A stretch of 64,000 bases of DNA from Bacteroides faecis MAJ27 (lineage in GTDB: Bacteria > Bacteroidota > Bacteroidia > Bacteroidales > Bacteroidaceae). The position numbers and the translations under genes are program-made. Shown here piece after piece: positions 27,831 through 37,300 of this stretch; the first letter of the stretch is position 1, and every line of letters begins with the position of its first letter. The DNA lies in assembly GCF_900106755.1 (NCBI RefSeq), contig NZ_FNNN01000017.1, positions 1 through 64,000 on the forward strand. The letters are read 5' to 3'. Under the pieces are notes generated by a model that was not told the DNA's origin, searched no databases, and saw only the letters and a program-made list of their open reading frames with translations.

Positions 27831-28832
27831 TTATTCGACTATTATCTGTTTATTGTCATACTGAAAGTGTGCAATGTTTAAATCATTCAGTACATTCAGC
27901 AAAGTCTTTATCGGGACGTTCCGGCTAAAGCGGAAATGAACTCGTTTGTGTAGCAGGTCCGCCGAATGACAGATGATGCTGATATTATACCAAGTGCCTA
28001 TATTTTGCAGTACTGTTAGCATCTCGGTATTATCATAATAAAACTCGTCTTTGAGCCACCCTTCATTTTCTGTTTGGGTGGCTTTTGATAACTGAATATC
28101 ACCGTTTGCCGTTAATGTAGCGCATTGTCCGGGCAATATTCTCTTTTCGGGTAGAGATTTTACTTTGCCTACACTCACATGTCCTTGGTATAGTGTGACG
28201 ACAGGAGGATTGCCGGGATAAGCGTTTACATCGAATACAGTACCCAGTACCTGTGTTTGCATCTTCCCGGCGGAGACGATAAAGGGATGGTGGTTGTCCT
28301 TAGTAACTTCGAAACGTGCTTCTCCGGTAAGACTTACGATACGTTTCTTTTTGGAAGCAAATTCTTTCGGGTATTCCAGACGACTGTTTGCGTTTAGCAG
28401 TACTTTGCTTCCGTCCTCCAAAGTGACTTTGGTCGTTGTAGCTGGTGGGGTAGAGATGATGATGATGCCGTTTTCTTCCGTGGTTGTAATCTGCTCCGGT
28501 GCATGGAGGGCACTAAAGATTTCGATAAACTGTCTGTTATCCGTTTTCTGCCAGGGCGACCAGAGCAATATGGATAAAGCGAGCATTGCTGCTACGCCGC
28601 CGGACAACCAGATGCGGAGATGGAGTTTCCGTTTTTTCTGTTCTTGACGTTGCACGAATATACTCCATTCTTTCCGGGTTTCTTCCGGCAGGGGCATATC
28701 ACCCAATGCTTCACCGAAGGCGTTCTGCAAGCGGTGTATCTCAGCATCTTCAGAGAATGGACAACGGCTATCTGCTACCGGTCCATAACTGGAATCTTCC
28801 GCTTTCATCGTACATTTTTCTTTCTCTTTCAT
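27831..28832 (-). CDS. FecR-family anti-sigma factor
   Basis: This 333-residue inner-membrane protein has an N-terminal cytoplasmic sigma-binding part, one membrane helix (IWLSGGVAAMLALSILLW, ~84-101) and a periplasmic FecR domain (~125-225, with SRLEYPKEF, VVSLTGEARFEVTKD, FIVSAGKMQTQVLGT) followed by the DUF4974-type C-terminus (NIAHFQYDNKQIIVE). It would hold the sigma factor encoded 15 bp upstream and receive the signal from the STN domain of the TonB receptor encoded at 29412-31994. It is the last gene of the three. Confidence 0.92.
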   Translation of the reverse strand: MKEKEKCTMKAEDSSYGPVADSRCPFSEDAEIHRLQNAFGEALGDMPLPEETRKEWSIFVQRQEQKKRKLHLRIWLSGGVAAMLALSILLWSPWQKTDNRQFIEIFSALHAPEQITTTEENGIIIISTPPATTTKVTLEDGSKVLLNANSRLEYPKEFASKKKRIVSLTGEARFEVTKDNHHPFIVSAGKMQTQVLGTVFDVNAYPGNPPVVTLYQGHVSVGKVKSLPEKRILPGQCATLTANGDIQLSKATQTENEGWLKDEFYYDNTEMLTVLQNIGTWYNISIICHSADLLHKRVHFRFSRNVPIKTLLNVLNDLNIAHFQYDNKQIIVE

Positions 28833-28847
28833 AACCTGTCCTCCTTT

Positions 28848-29402
28848 TTAATCTTTCATGGCTTCGCGTAGTGTACGCAAAGCTTTAGATATATGTTTTT
28901 TTACTGTGTCGGGACTGATACCAAGCTGCCGGGCGACTTCCCGGTAGGTAAGATGTTCGTAGTAGCACAAACGAAGTACCGTGCAAGTTGGTTCAGGCAG
29001 ACTTCGGGCAATCGCTTCCGCTTTTTGTAGCAGCGCTTCGTGTTCCCGATAGTTATTTTCTACATCAGCCAGTGTTGCTTCGTAGAGAGCTTTTACATTT
29101 TCCTGCTCTACTTGGAGATGCTTCAAGCGGTTGAGGCAGTTGTTGCGGACGGCTGTGTATATCCATCCGCCCCGGTCATTCTTGTTCAATTGCTCGAAAT
29201 GTTTCCAAGCTTGTTCCATTACTTCGCTCACTATATCACGTGCTTCTTCTCTATCCCCCATCAATTGTGTGGCATATCGTACCATTCGCGGATACATTTC
29301 CGTAAACATCTGTCCGAAGGCTTCTCGCTTTGTTTGACTTTTATGGAACAGGAACATTCTTTTAAGGATTCTGTGGCTGTAAAAGTAGCTTTTCTCTTTC
29401 AA
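28848..29402 (-). CDS. ECF-type RNA polymerase sigma factor
   Basis: The protein has 184 residues. Region 2 (FTEMYPRMVRYATQLMG and ARDIVSEVMEQAWKH, ~31-66) binds the -10 element, and region 4 (SLPEPTCTVLRLCYYEHLTY and ISPDTVKKHISKALRTLREA, ~135-182) binds the -35. It belongs to the Bacteroidetes ECF group that works with FecR anti-sigma factors and TonB receptors. It lies 9 bp after the receptor gene and 15 bp before fecR, so the three are one operon. Confidence 0.93.
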   Translation of the reverse strand: MKEKSYFYSHRILKRMFLFHKSQTKREAFGQMFTEMYPRMVRYATQLMGDREEARDIVSEVMEQAWKHFEQLNKNDRGGWIYTAVRNNCLNRLKHLQVEQENVKALYEATLADVENNYREHEALLQKAEAIARSLPEPTCTVLRLCYYEHLTYREVARQLGISPDTVKKHISKALRTLREAMKD

Positions 29403-29411
29403 ACTACCAGT

Positions 29412-31994
29412 TTACAAACGTGACTTTTCGCTTGCTCCGGCTCCGGTTCCTTTATATTTGCTCTTCGTGGCGTTGAACTGATAACTCAGTCGGATGCCGA
29501 AACGCTGTTGATCAAGGTAATCACGGTTGGAACTAAAGGTCCGGTCACCATAGATGGTGAAGTATCTGTAGCCAGTATGAAAGATGTCTTTTGCAGTTAC
29601 TGATATTTTCAACGACTGGTCCTTTAGGAACGATTTGGTCAGTTGGGCATCCACTCTTCCTTCGGTTTTCCAGATGGCGTAACTTTGTTTGGCACCGGGT
29701 GACAGTATTCCTTTGATGTTGAAGAACCAACCTTTAGGGAAACTGAAGTTGTTGTCGAAATTGAAATGGAATCGTGGTTCATTCCAGTTTTGGGGAATGC
29801 CTACGCAGGCAGCATGTGAGTCGTACCAGTTGACACTGGTGGTGAACTGAGGTTGCCAGATGCCGATTTTCGGTGAGAGGGCGATGCCGGCTCCGTATAT
29901 GTTGGTATGCGGAATGCTTGCCATACCGAATAGCAGTACGCCGGGATGGTTGATGTCGTCATACGGTCGGGTGTAGTTGGTGTACATATTCCAGCAATGG
30001 TCGTAGTTGATGTTGAAGTTGACCCATTTCCATCCGACATCGAAGGTGGTTGAACGGTGTATCTGAGGAACGAGAAACGGTTCTCCGCTCTGATAGGAGT
30101 ATTTGTTCTGATAGGTGATGGCGCTGGTGAGCATGTCATAGCTGGGACTGTATTTCAGAGTGCGGTGAGAAAGGGCGAGAAACCAGTTTCCGGAAGTGTA
30201 TCTGATGCTGATTACAGGTATCCAGTCGTGGTAGATGGGGCTTTGTCCGTCCTGGTGAATCCCTTTCTCGTAGTAATCTGTTTGTTGAAATTCATAGCGC
30301 AGTCCGGCTAAGATATTAAACTTTCCCAATGGCAGGCTGTAGTCGATGAAGCCGGAGAACATCGTTTGTTTGATGCGGTCGTCGGCATCGGCGGAGAAGC
30401 CGCTTTGGAGGAAAATGTCGTGGCGGTTGGTGAATGTCTCTTCTGTGCCGAAACTGAGTTTGCCTTTCCAGAGTGGGGCGGTGATCAGCAGTTTGGCGGC
30501 ATAGAGGTGGTTGCGTACGCGGTTGCTCGAAGTGGCGTCTTCGATTCCGTTGTTTTCGGCATATTGATGGATGCGGTCGCGTCCGTACAGGTAGTCGGCG
30601 TTGAAGTCGATGTTCCACTTGCCGAATGTACCGTTGTAGTATCCGTTGGCTGCCTGCCACCAGCCGGTATGGGCATCTGTTTGGCGGAGAGCGTGCAGAT
30701 GGTCTACTTCTTTGCCGTCTTGCAGAATGCGAGTTATCCCTTCATTGGTAGTATGTGCATTGCCTATGTTCGTGCCGGGCATATAGCGCATGCCGAATGA
30801 CTGATCTTCGTCGATTTCGTAGTTGAATCCCAGTTCACCGTTGAAGGTACGATAGGTTTGTTTGCTCTTATCCTCTGTCGATTGGTTCCAGTCGGATGAG
30901 GCATAAATGTCCTGACTGGAGGTACCTGTTCTGTAATTGTTGATTTCCGCAAAGTCCCCTTTCACGAAAATATCTAGTCCGCCGGTACGGTAGTTCAAGG
31001 AGATGCCTTCGTTACCGATCGGTTCGTGTCCTTGCGAGTAGTCAGTGTAGAAACTGCCGCTCATTCCCTGTCCGCGTTTGCGGATGGTGCGCAGACGGAT
31101 GACCGCGCCCACCGAAGAGCCATATTGTACGCCCGGTGTAGTGATGATTTCTGCCGATAGTATTTCATTTGCTTGCAGGCGGTCCAGTTCAGTCTTGTCT
31201 CTGACTTTGCGACCGTTGATATAGATTTCGGGGGTGCCTCTGCCCAGTACGGTATATTCTCCGTCCGAGCCGGTGACAAAAGGGAGGTGGGAGATCATTT
31301 CTTTGGCCGATCCCATCAGTGAAAGGGGCGTTCCGGCTATGTTGGCTGTCAGCGTTCCGCCTTTCCGTTCTATCAGGGGGCGGGAGGCAGTGATGACTAC
31401 TTCTTTCAGTAACTCTGTGTCGGGTTGCAGGCGGATGGTATTTTGTTGGCGGCAGGGGATTATTTGAGGACAGTATCCTATGTAAGTCGCTTTCAGCAAA
31501 CAGTCTTCTCCCGCTATCGGGGGCAGATGGAAGGAACCGTCTTCTTCGGTCACGCTTCCGGCAAGGAAACTGGAATCAGCGGCAAGGGCGAGAATGTTGA
31601 CAAAAGGCAGGGGCATCCCTTTTTCGTCATATACTTTGCCTTCTACGGCGATGGCTTTGTCCGATTTCTTGCGCTGTACGACGAAATACTCTTCCCGTTC
31701 GATACAGACAAAAGGTTTGCCGGTTAATACAAGGTCAATGGCTTCGTGCTCCGTTTTTTCGTGGATGCTGACGGTTACCCGATAACTTTCTGTTCCGTTG
31801 TAGGTGAAGAGAATATTCTTTCCGCCTGCTTTTTCTATTTGTTTCAGCGCTTCGGGCAGACTTTCGTTCTTCAGCTCTAGAGAGAATTTCTTGATGGCGC
31901 TCTGCGCTTGCAAAGGGGAAAGGACAAAAAATAAACCGTATCCCATCAGTAACCAGCCGATTGCTGTCCAAGTAAAACTAAACTGTCGTATCAT
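29412..31994 (-). CDS. STN-domain TonB-dependent receptor/transducer
   Basis: The outer-membrane protein has 860 residues: signal peptide to ~30 (LQAQS), an STN signalling domain (~34-108), a carboxypeptidase-regulatory-like domain (~116-195), a plug (~197-300) and an outer-membrane beta-barrel of the OMP_b-brl_3 kind. It lacks a SusD partner and a C-terminus typical of SusC (it ends GTGAGASEKSRL). The STN domain points to signalling to the FecR protein of the same operon. The ligand is unknown. The receptor-sigma-antisigma order is unusual, since the sigma factor commonly comes first. Confidence 0.88.
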   Translation of the reverse strand: MIRQFSFTWTAIGWLLMGYGLFFVLSPLQAQSAIKKFSLELKNESLPEALKQIEKAGGKNILFTYNGTESYRVTVSIHEKTEHEAIDLVLTGKPFVCIEREEYFVVQRKKSDKAIAVEGKVYDEKGMPLPFVNILALAADSSFLAGSVTEEDGSFHLPPIAGEDCLLKATYIGYCPQIIPCRQQNTIRLQPDTELLKEVVITASRPLIERKGGTLTANIAGTPLSLMGSAKEMISHLPFVTGSDGEYTVLGRGTPEIYINGRKVRDKTELDRLQANEILSAEIITTPGVQYGSSVGAVIRLRTIRKRGQGMSGSFYTDYSQGHEPIGNEGISLNYRTGGLDIFVKGDFAEINNYRTGTSSQDIYASSDWNQSTEDKSKQTYRTFNGELGFNYEIDEDQSFGMRYMPGTNIGNAHTTNEGITRILQDGKEVDHLHALRQTDAHTGWWQAANGYYNGTFGKWNIDFNADYLYGRDRIHQYAENNGIEDATSSNRVRNHLYAAKLLITAPLWKGKLSFGTEETFTNRHDIFLQSGFSADADDRIKQTMFSGFIDYSLPLGKFNILAGLRYEFQQTDYYEKGIHQDGQSPIYHDWIPVISIRYTSGNWFLALSHRTLKYSPSYDMLTSAITYQNKYSYQSGEPFLVPQIHRSTTFDVGWKWVNFNINYDHCWNMYTNYTRPYDDINHPGVLLFGMASIPHTNIYGAGIALSPKIGIWQPQFTTSVNWYDSHAACVGIPQNWNEPRFHFNFDNNFSFPKGWFFNIKGILSPGAKQSYAIWKTEGRVDAQLTKSFLKDQSLKISVTAKDIFHTGYRYFTIYGDRTFSSNRDYLDQQRFGIRLSYQFNATKSKYKGTGAGASEKSRL

Positions 31995-32072
31995 ACTTCT
32001 GTTTTAATGATTTTACTTATACTACAACAAAGGTGTCCGATCGGGTACGGTTTATCTGTTTTCTTTTGCTAT

Positions 32073-33650
32073 TTATTTCAGCTTCTTTTGATATTCTCCT
32101 GAATTAAGTATTTCCAAAGCTTTCTGAACACTTTCATTCGTGGCATTCATCACCCGGAAGTACTCGTTCATATCCCAGAGGTCACGGGCTATCAGTGCTT
32201 TGAGTTGTGTTTTGATAAGCGGCAATGATTTTTGATATTGCTCTTCGTTAAACTTCACACCTTCCTTCTCGCCCATTTCACGGAGAGTGGCCAGCATATC
32301 GTCATCAATGATGAACTTCTCGTTGAAGTGCTCGAATTTCTTATATTTGTCAGCCAATTCTTTCCGGTGATCCTCTATGAATTTCATCGTGAATTTGATA
32401 ATGACTCCTTTTCCGACCAGATTCCGGTGATAATCTGTGTAGAGAGTTGTGTCGATTGGAACGAAGTAGTCCGGCATGATGCCGCCTCCACCATAGACAG
32501 TACGTTTCAGTTTCTTGGTCTGCACTTTCAGAGAGTCGGGGAAGTGAATACTGTCGGCATTCATCAGTTCTCCGTGATTAAAGCGTTCTATCAGGTCCTT
32601 ATTGTAATCAGTCGAACTGTCATAAGGCTTTTGGATGCAACGACCGGCAGGAGTATAGTATCGTGCAATGGTCAGTCGGATCATAGAACCATCCGGAAGG
32701 TCGATAGGACGTTGTACCAGTCCTTTGCCGAAAGAACGGCGGCCTACGATGATACCTCTGTCCCAGTCTTGTACTGCACCGCTCACAATCTCGCTGGCAG
32801 AAGCAGTGTATTCGTCTACCAGTATGATGAGGCGACCGGTACGGAAATCTCCGTTTCCTTTGGCGAAGAATTCGCTGCGCTGTGCAGTTCTGCCTTCGGT
32901 GTAAACAATCAGTTCCTTTTGCCCTAAGAATTCATTGGCAAGGTCGATAGCGGCATTCAGATATCCTCCGCCGTTGCCTTGCAGGTCGAGAATCAGGTCT
33001 TTCATACCTTGCTTCTGGAGAGCCGTCATAGCTTTCTTGAATTCTTCGGCAGTGGTGGCTCCGAAACGGTTGATACGAATATATCCGGTCTTTGGCTGAA
33101 TCATGTAAGAAGCGTCGAGACTGAGAATAGGAATCTTATCTCTTTTCACAGTGAATATTAACGGTTCTTGTACGCCACGACGGACAATTGTCAGATCAAC
33201 TTTTGAGCCTTTCGGTCCACGCAGGCGTTTCATGATATCTTCCGTGCTCATCTTTACTCCTGCGATGGTGGAGTCGTTAACAGCTATGATACGGTCTCCG
33301 GCAAGGATACCTACTTTCTCGGAAGGTCCGTTGCTGACAGGTTGTACGACGAGTAGGGTATCTTCAATCATCTGGAACTGTACACCGATACCTTCGAAGT
33401 TGCCTTGAAGCGGTTCGTTCATTTTCTTCACTTCTTCGGCATCCGAGTAGGTGGAGTGCGGGTCAAGCTGTGCCAGCATCTTGATGATGGCTTCTTCTAC
33501 CAGTTTGTCTTCATCTACTTTGTCTACATAAAAGTTGGAAATGGCAAATTCTGCCATCTGTAGTTTTCGCATGGCGGAAGAACCGAAGTTCTGAGCTTGT
33601 ACACTAATAGCACACAGGCAAATACACAGTATCGTTAGCTTTTTTATCAT
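32073..33650 (-). CDS. S41-family C-terminal processing protease
   Basis: This 525-residue exported serine protease has a signal peptide ending at VQAQ (17-20). An N-terminal helical part is followed by a PDZ domain (~84-170; NFEGIGVQFQ, GDRIIAVNDS) and the S41 catalytic domain with S284 in TASASEI and K309 in RSFGKG, 25 residues apart as in Prc/CtpA. It degrades or trims periplasmic proteins at their C-termini. It is the last gene of the run acetyltransferase-parE-coaD-protease, 63 bp after coaD. A 78-bp gap separates it from the TonB receptor gene. Confidence 0.93.
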   Translation of the reverse strand: MIKKLTILCICLCAISVQAQNFGSSAMRKLQMAEFAISNFYVDKVDEDKLVEEAIIKMLAQLDPHSTYSDAEEVKKMNEPLQGNFEGIGVQFQMIEDTLLVVQPVSNGPSEKVGILAGDRIIAVNDSTIAGVKMSTEDIMKRLRGPKGSKVDLTIVRRGVQEPLIFTVKRDKIPILSLDASYMIQPKTGYIRINRFGATTAEEFKKAMTALQKQGMKDLILDLQGNGGGYLNAAIDLANEFLGQKELIVYTEGRTAQRSEFFAKGNGDFRTGRLIILVDEYTASASEIVSGAVQDWDRGIIVGRRSFGKGLVQRPIDLPDGSMIRLTIARYYTPAGRCIQKPYDSSTDYNKDLIERFNHGELMNADSIHFPDSLKVQTKKLKRTVYGGGGIMPDYFVPIDTTLYTDYHRNLVGKGVIIKFTMKFIEDHRKELADKYKKFEHFNEKFIIDDDMLATLREMGEKEGVKFNEEQYQKSLPLIKTQLKALIARDLWDMNEYFRVMNATNESVQKALEILNSGEYQKKLK

Positions 33651-33713
33651 CTTCTGTATTATTGGGTTAAGTTTGCCTGCTGTTCTCTTTGGGGCAAGTG
33701 CTTAACTTGATTA

Positions 33714-34172
33714 TTATTCGCTGATTATCATTCCTTCGGGGATAAACTGGCTGATATCTTTATTGTAGGTCAGCAGTTCACGTACAATGGTTGAACTGAC
33801 ACAGGTCAGTTCCGGTTCCGTGAAGAGCAGGATGGTTTCGACACCCGCCAGTTTACGATTAATATCTGCAATCGTTTCCTCATACTCGAAATCCTTCACT
33901 GTGCGGATACCGCGGACGATAAATTGCGCTTCTACCTGTTGCGCAAAGTCTATCGTCAGACAGTCATAAGACATCACTTTGATGCAGGGATTGTCTTTGT
34001 AGAGATTCCGGATCATTTCTTCTCTTTTCTCGATGGGGAAATAGGTATTCTTGTTTTCGTTGATACCGATTCCGATAATAACCTCGTCCATAAAGGTGAG
34101 TGCACGTTTCACTACCGAATAATGACCGATGGTGAAGGGGTCGAAAGTACCCGGAAATATTGCTCTTCTCAT
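33714..34172 (-). CDS. coaD: Pantetheine-phosphate adenylyltransferase
   Basis: The 152-residue cytoplasmic enzyme makes dephospho-CoA from 4'-phosphopantetheine and ATP, the fourth step of CoA synthesis. It is a nucleotidyltransferase fold with the signature GTFDPFTIGH near residues 8-17 and the C-terminal CVSSTIVREL. Length is normal for CoaD (about 150-165). Its ATG overlaps the TGA of the topoisomerase gene by four bases (ATGA), implying translational coupling. Confidence 0.96.
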   Translation of the reverse strand: MRRAIFPGTFDPFTIGHYSVVKRALTFMDEVIIGIGINENKNTYFPIEKREEMIRNLYKDNPCIKVMSYDCLTIDFAQQVEAQFIVRGIRTVKDFEYEETIADINRKLAGVETILLFTEPELTCVSSTIVRELLTYNKDISQFIPEGMIISE

Positions 34173-36046
34173 GATGCCAAGTCTTCTTCTATAACCAGAT
34201 TGTCTATAATAAAGTTCTGTCGTTCCATTGTATTCTTGCCCATGTAGAACTCCAGAAGTTCTTTCACGGCATCAGTCTTACGTAATGTCACTTGTTCCAG
34301 ACGCATGTCTTTGCCGATAAAGTGCTTGAACTCGTCCGGTGAAATTTCTCCCAAACCTTTGAATCGGGTGATTTCAGGGTTGGGACTTAATTCATTGATA
34401 GCATTCACCCGTTCTTCATCGCTGTAGCAATAGATCGTTTTCTTCTTGTTGCGTACGCGGAACAGAGGCGTTTGCAAAATATATACATGCCCCTTCTTTA
34501 TCAGATCGGGGAAGAATTGCAGGAAGAAAGTAATCAGTAACAAGCGGATGTGCATGCCGTCCACATCGGCATCGGTAGCTACGATTACTTTGTTGTAGCG
34601 TAGTCCTTCAATGCCGTCTTCTATATTAAGGGCAGCCTGCAGCAGGTTGAACTCTTCGTTTTCGTAAACTACCTTTTTCGTCAGTCCGAATGAGTTCAGC
34701 GGTTTACCACGGAGGCTGAATACTGCCTGTGTGTTTACGTCACGGCTTTTGGTGATGGAGCCGCTCGCTGAGTCTCCCTCGGTGATGAAGATGCAGGAGT
34801 CTTCTTCCATTCCTTTCCCTTTCGGGTCGTTGAGGTGAATACGGCAGTCGCGTAGCTTCCGGTTGTGCAGGTTGGCTTTTTTAGCACGTTCGCGAGCCAA
34901 TTTTGTTACGCCGGCGATCGCTTTGCGTTCTTTTTCCGATTCCTGTATTTTTTGTTGGATCACTTCCGCTACGTCCGCATTCTTGTGCAGGAAGTTGTCT
35001 ACTTCCAGTTTGATGAAGTCGCCTACGTATTTGTTGACTGTCATACCTCCGGGAGCCATATTGGTAGAGCCCAGTTTGGTTTTAGTCTGGCTTTCGAAGA
35101 TCGGTTCTTCTACGTTGACGGCGATGGCTGCCACCAGCCCGTTACGAATATCGGTGTAATCCATGTTCTTGTTGAAGAACTCTTTGATGGTGCGGGCGAT
35201 GTGTTCCTTGAAGGCACTTTGATGAGTACCTCCTTGGGTAGTATGCTGCCCGTTGACGAAGGAGTAATATTCTTCTCCGTACTGTCCGGTATGTGTAAAA
35301 GCAATTTCGATGTCTTCTCCTTTCAGGTGGATGATAGGATAGAGTCCGGTTGCCGTCATATTGTCGTTCAGCAGGTCTACCAGACCGTTACGTGACAAGA
35401 TTCGGTGGCCGTTGTAAATGATGGCAAGTCCCGTATTCAGATACGTGTAGTTGCGTAACATTGTCTCGATGAATTCGGGCTTGAAGCAGTAGTTTACGAA
35501 CAGTGTGGCATCCGGTTCGAAGAAGATGTATGTTCCGTTATCTTCTTCGGTGTCCTGCGTCATGTCAGTTAGCAGGTTGCCTTTCGAGAAAGTGGCGATG
35601 CGTACTTTACCGTCACGGTAACTGCGTACTTCAAAACGAGAGCTCAATGCGTTGACGGCTTTTACACCGACACCGTTCAGACCGACGCTTTTCTTAAATG
35701 CCTTGCTGTCGTACTTACCACCTGTATTCAGCATGCTTACGGCTTCAATTAGTTTTCCTTGAGGAATGCCTCGACCGTAGTCGCGAACACTGACACGGAG
35801 GTTTTCTTCAACGGTAATTTCGATTTTCTTACCGGCTTGCATCTTGAACTCGTCGATACTGTTGTCAATGACTTCTTTCAGAAGGACATAGATTCCGTCT
35901 TCGGCATGCGCACCGTCGCCCAGCCTGCCGATATACATACCGGGGCGTGTGCGTACATGTTCCATGTCGCTTAAGTGGCGGATATTGTCATCTGTGTACT
36001 CTACTGTATTGTTGTTGTCTACAGGTATCAATTCGTTCTCTTCCAT
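34169..36046 (-). CDS. parE: Type IIA topoisomerase B subunit (topoisomerase IV ParE)
   Basis: The protein has 625 residues. The N-terminal GHKL ATPase domain shows EVIDNSIDEF, DYGRGIP and GLNGVGVKAVNALS; a transducer domain follows, and then a TOPRIM domain with ITEGDSASGSITKSRD and DADVDGMHIR, which bind Mg2+. The RFKGLGEISPDEF motif near the C-terminus is typical of ParE/GyrB. At 625 residues it is the short form; in Bacteroides this locus, next to coaD and an S41 protease, is annotated as topoisomerase IV. With ParC (elsewhere) it would decatenate daughter chromosomes. Confidence 0.93.
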   Translation of the reverse strand: MEENELIPVDNNNTVEYTDDNIRHLSDMEHVRTRPGMYIGRLGDGAHAEDGIYVLLKEVIDNSIDEFKMQAGKKIEITVEENLRVSVRDYGRGIPQGKLIEAVSMLNTGGKYDSKAFKKSVGLNGVGVKAVNALSSRFEVRSYRDGKVRIATFSKGNLLTDMTQDTEEDNGTYIFFEPDATLFVNYCFKPEFIETMLRNYTYLNTGLAIIYNGHRILSRNGLVDLLNDNMTATGLYPIIHLKGEDIEIAFTHTGQYGEEYYSFVNGQHTTQGGTHQSAFKEHIARTIKEFFNKNMDYTDIRNGLVAAIAVNVEEPIFESQTKTKLGSTNMAPGGMTVNKYVGDFIKLEVDNFLHKNADVAEVIQQKIQESEKERKAIAGVTKLARERAKKANLHNRKLRDCRIHLNDPKGKGMEEDSCIFITEGDSASGSITKSRDVNTQAVFSLRGKPLNSFGLTKKVVYENEEFNLLQAALNIEDGIEGLRYNKVIVATDADVDGMHIRLLLITFFLQFFPDLIKKGHVYILQTPLFRVRNKKKTIYCYSDEERVNAINELSPNPEITRFKGLGEISPDEFKHFIGKDMRLEQVTLRKTDAVKELLEFYMGKNTMERQNFIIDNLVIEEDLAS

Positions 36047-36055
36047 AGTTGCTTT

Positions 36056-37192
36056 TTATTTTATCTCTTTGATGAACGCACGGCGGCGCTTATGTTGCTT
36101 AGTCTCAAAGTAATCCCATTGTGCCTGAACTTTTCCGTTCAGTTCCAGTTCGGGGTTGCTTTCCGCAAAGATAAAACCTAATTTTTGATAAACTGGAATT
36201 AAATCGGAAAATAACAAAGCGTTAACACCTTTATTTTGGTACTCCGGTTTCACTGCTACAAGCAGTAGGTCAAGCATTTTGGCACGACGTTTCATGAATA
36301 ATGCTTTCAGCAGATAAAACCATCCGAGTGGCAGTAATCGTCCGTGTGATTTTTGCAGGGCTTCGGCCAGTGAAGGCATCGAGATACCTACGCAAACCAG
36401 CTTGTCATCGGCATCGGTGATAAGGGTAACCATTCGTAAGTCAAGAATCGGAAGATACATTTTTACGTATTGGTTGATTTGCCGTTGTGTCAGCGGGGAG
36501 TAGCCGTAGAGCGGGCTGTATGCTTCGTTCATCAGTTCGAAGATTTCCTGTCCGTAGTCTTTGGCTATTTTTCTTCCGGAGGTGTATTTCTTTATCTTCA
36601 GGTTGTATTTTCGTTGAATCAGTTCGGAGATACGCTTGTGCTTGTCGGGGATGGCATCGGGGATGTAGATTTTGTATTCCACCCAGTCGGCGTCTTTCTC
36701 GAAACCGAGTTTCTCCATGTGTACGGGATAGTACGGGTGATTATAGATGGTGGCCATCGTACTGAGCTGGTCAAAGCCTTCAATCAGCATTCCTTCAGCA
36801 TCGAAGTCGGTAAATCCGAGTGGTCCGGCAATATGGGTCATACCTCGTTCTTTTCCCCAGTCTTCTACAGTTTTGATAAGTGCGGATGATACTTCAGGAT
36901 CATCTATGAAATCTATCCATCCGAAACGGACGTTTTTAGCATCCCATTTTTCGTTGGCACGGTTATTGATAATAGCAGCCACACGGCCTACGATTTTGTC
37001 GTCTTGGTATGCCAGAAAATAGTCTGCTTCACAGAACTCGAATGCCGCATTCTTCTTTTTGTTGAATGTGTTGAGCATATCATCGTAGAGATCGGGCACG
37101 GAATAGGGGTTGCCCTTATACATCCTGTAATTAAAGCGAATAAACTTCTTAAGTTCTCTCTTTGTAGAGACTTTCTTGATTGTAATAGCCAT
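36056..37192 (-). CDS. GNAT-fold acetyltransferase-like protein
   Basis: This 378-residue cytoplasmic protein is conserved in Bacteroidetes. Its N-terminal part (residues ~1-130) has a GNAT-like start (AYQDDKIVGRVAAIINNRA), and the C-terminal half has a second acyltransferase-like region (LVCVGISMPSLAEAL, LLLVAVKPEYQNKGVNALLF) with the V-x-P-x-Y-x-x-x-G acetyl-CoA loop. Substrate is unknown. It is 9 bp upstream of parE and has its own promoter at 37216-37245, so it leads the housekeeping operon. Confidence 0.75.
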   Translation of the reverse strand: MAITIKKVSTKRELKKFIRFNYRMYKGNPYSVPDLYDDMLNTFNKKKNAAFEFCEADYFLAYQDDKIVGRVAAIINNRANEKWDAKNVRFGWIDFIDDPEVSSALIKTVEDWGKERGMTHIAGPLGFTDFDAEGMLIEGFDQLSTMATIYNHPYYPVHMEKLGFEKDADWVEYKIYIPDAIPDKHKRISELIQRKYNLKIKKYTSGRKIAKDYGQEIFELMNEAYSPLYGYSPLTQRQINQYVKMYLPILDLRMVTLITDADDKLVCVGISMPSLAEALQKSHGRLLPLGWFYLLKALFMKRRAKMLDLLLVAVKPEYQNKGVNALLFSDLIPVYQKLGFIFAESNPELELNGKVQAQWDYFETKQHKRRRAFIKEIK

Positions 37193-37215
37193 ATCTCGTA
37201 TTTATGATTGAGGGG

Positions 37216-37245
37216 CAAAGATACGTGATAATCTTTAAATTACAA
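37216..37245 (-). promoter_or_regulatory. Promoter of acetyltransferase-parE-coaD operon
   Basis: On the minus strand TTG (37243-37245), a 19-bp spacer and TATCTTTG (37216-37223) fit the Bacteroides consensus, 23 bp before the ATG. Confidence 0.6.
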
Positions 37246-37300
37246 CGCTGTGGGGCGAGAAAACTGTGTGCCCGGAGAGCTGACCGGGAAAAATAAAAAG

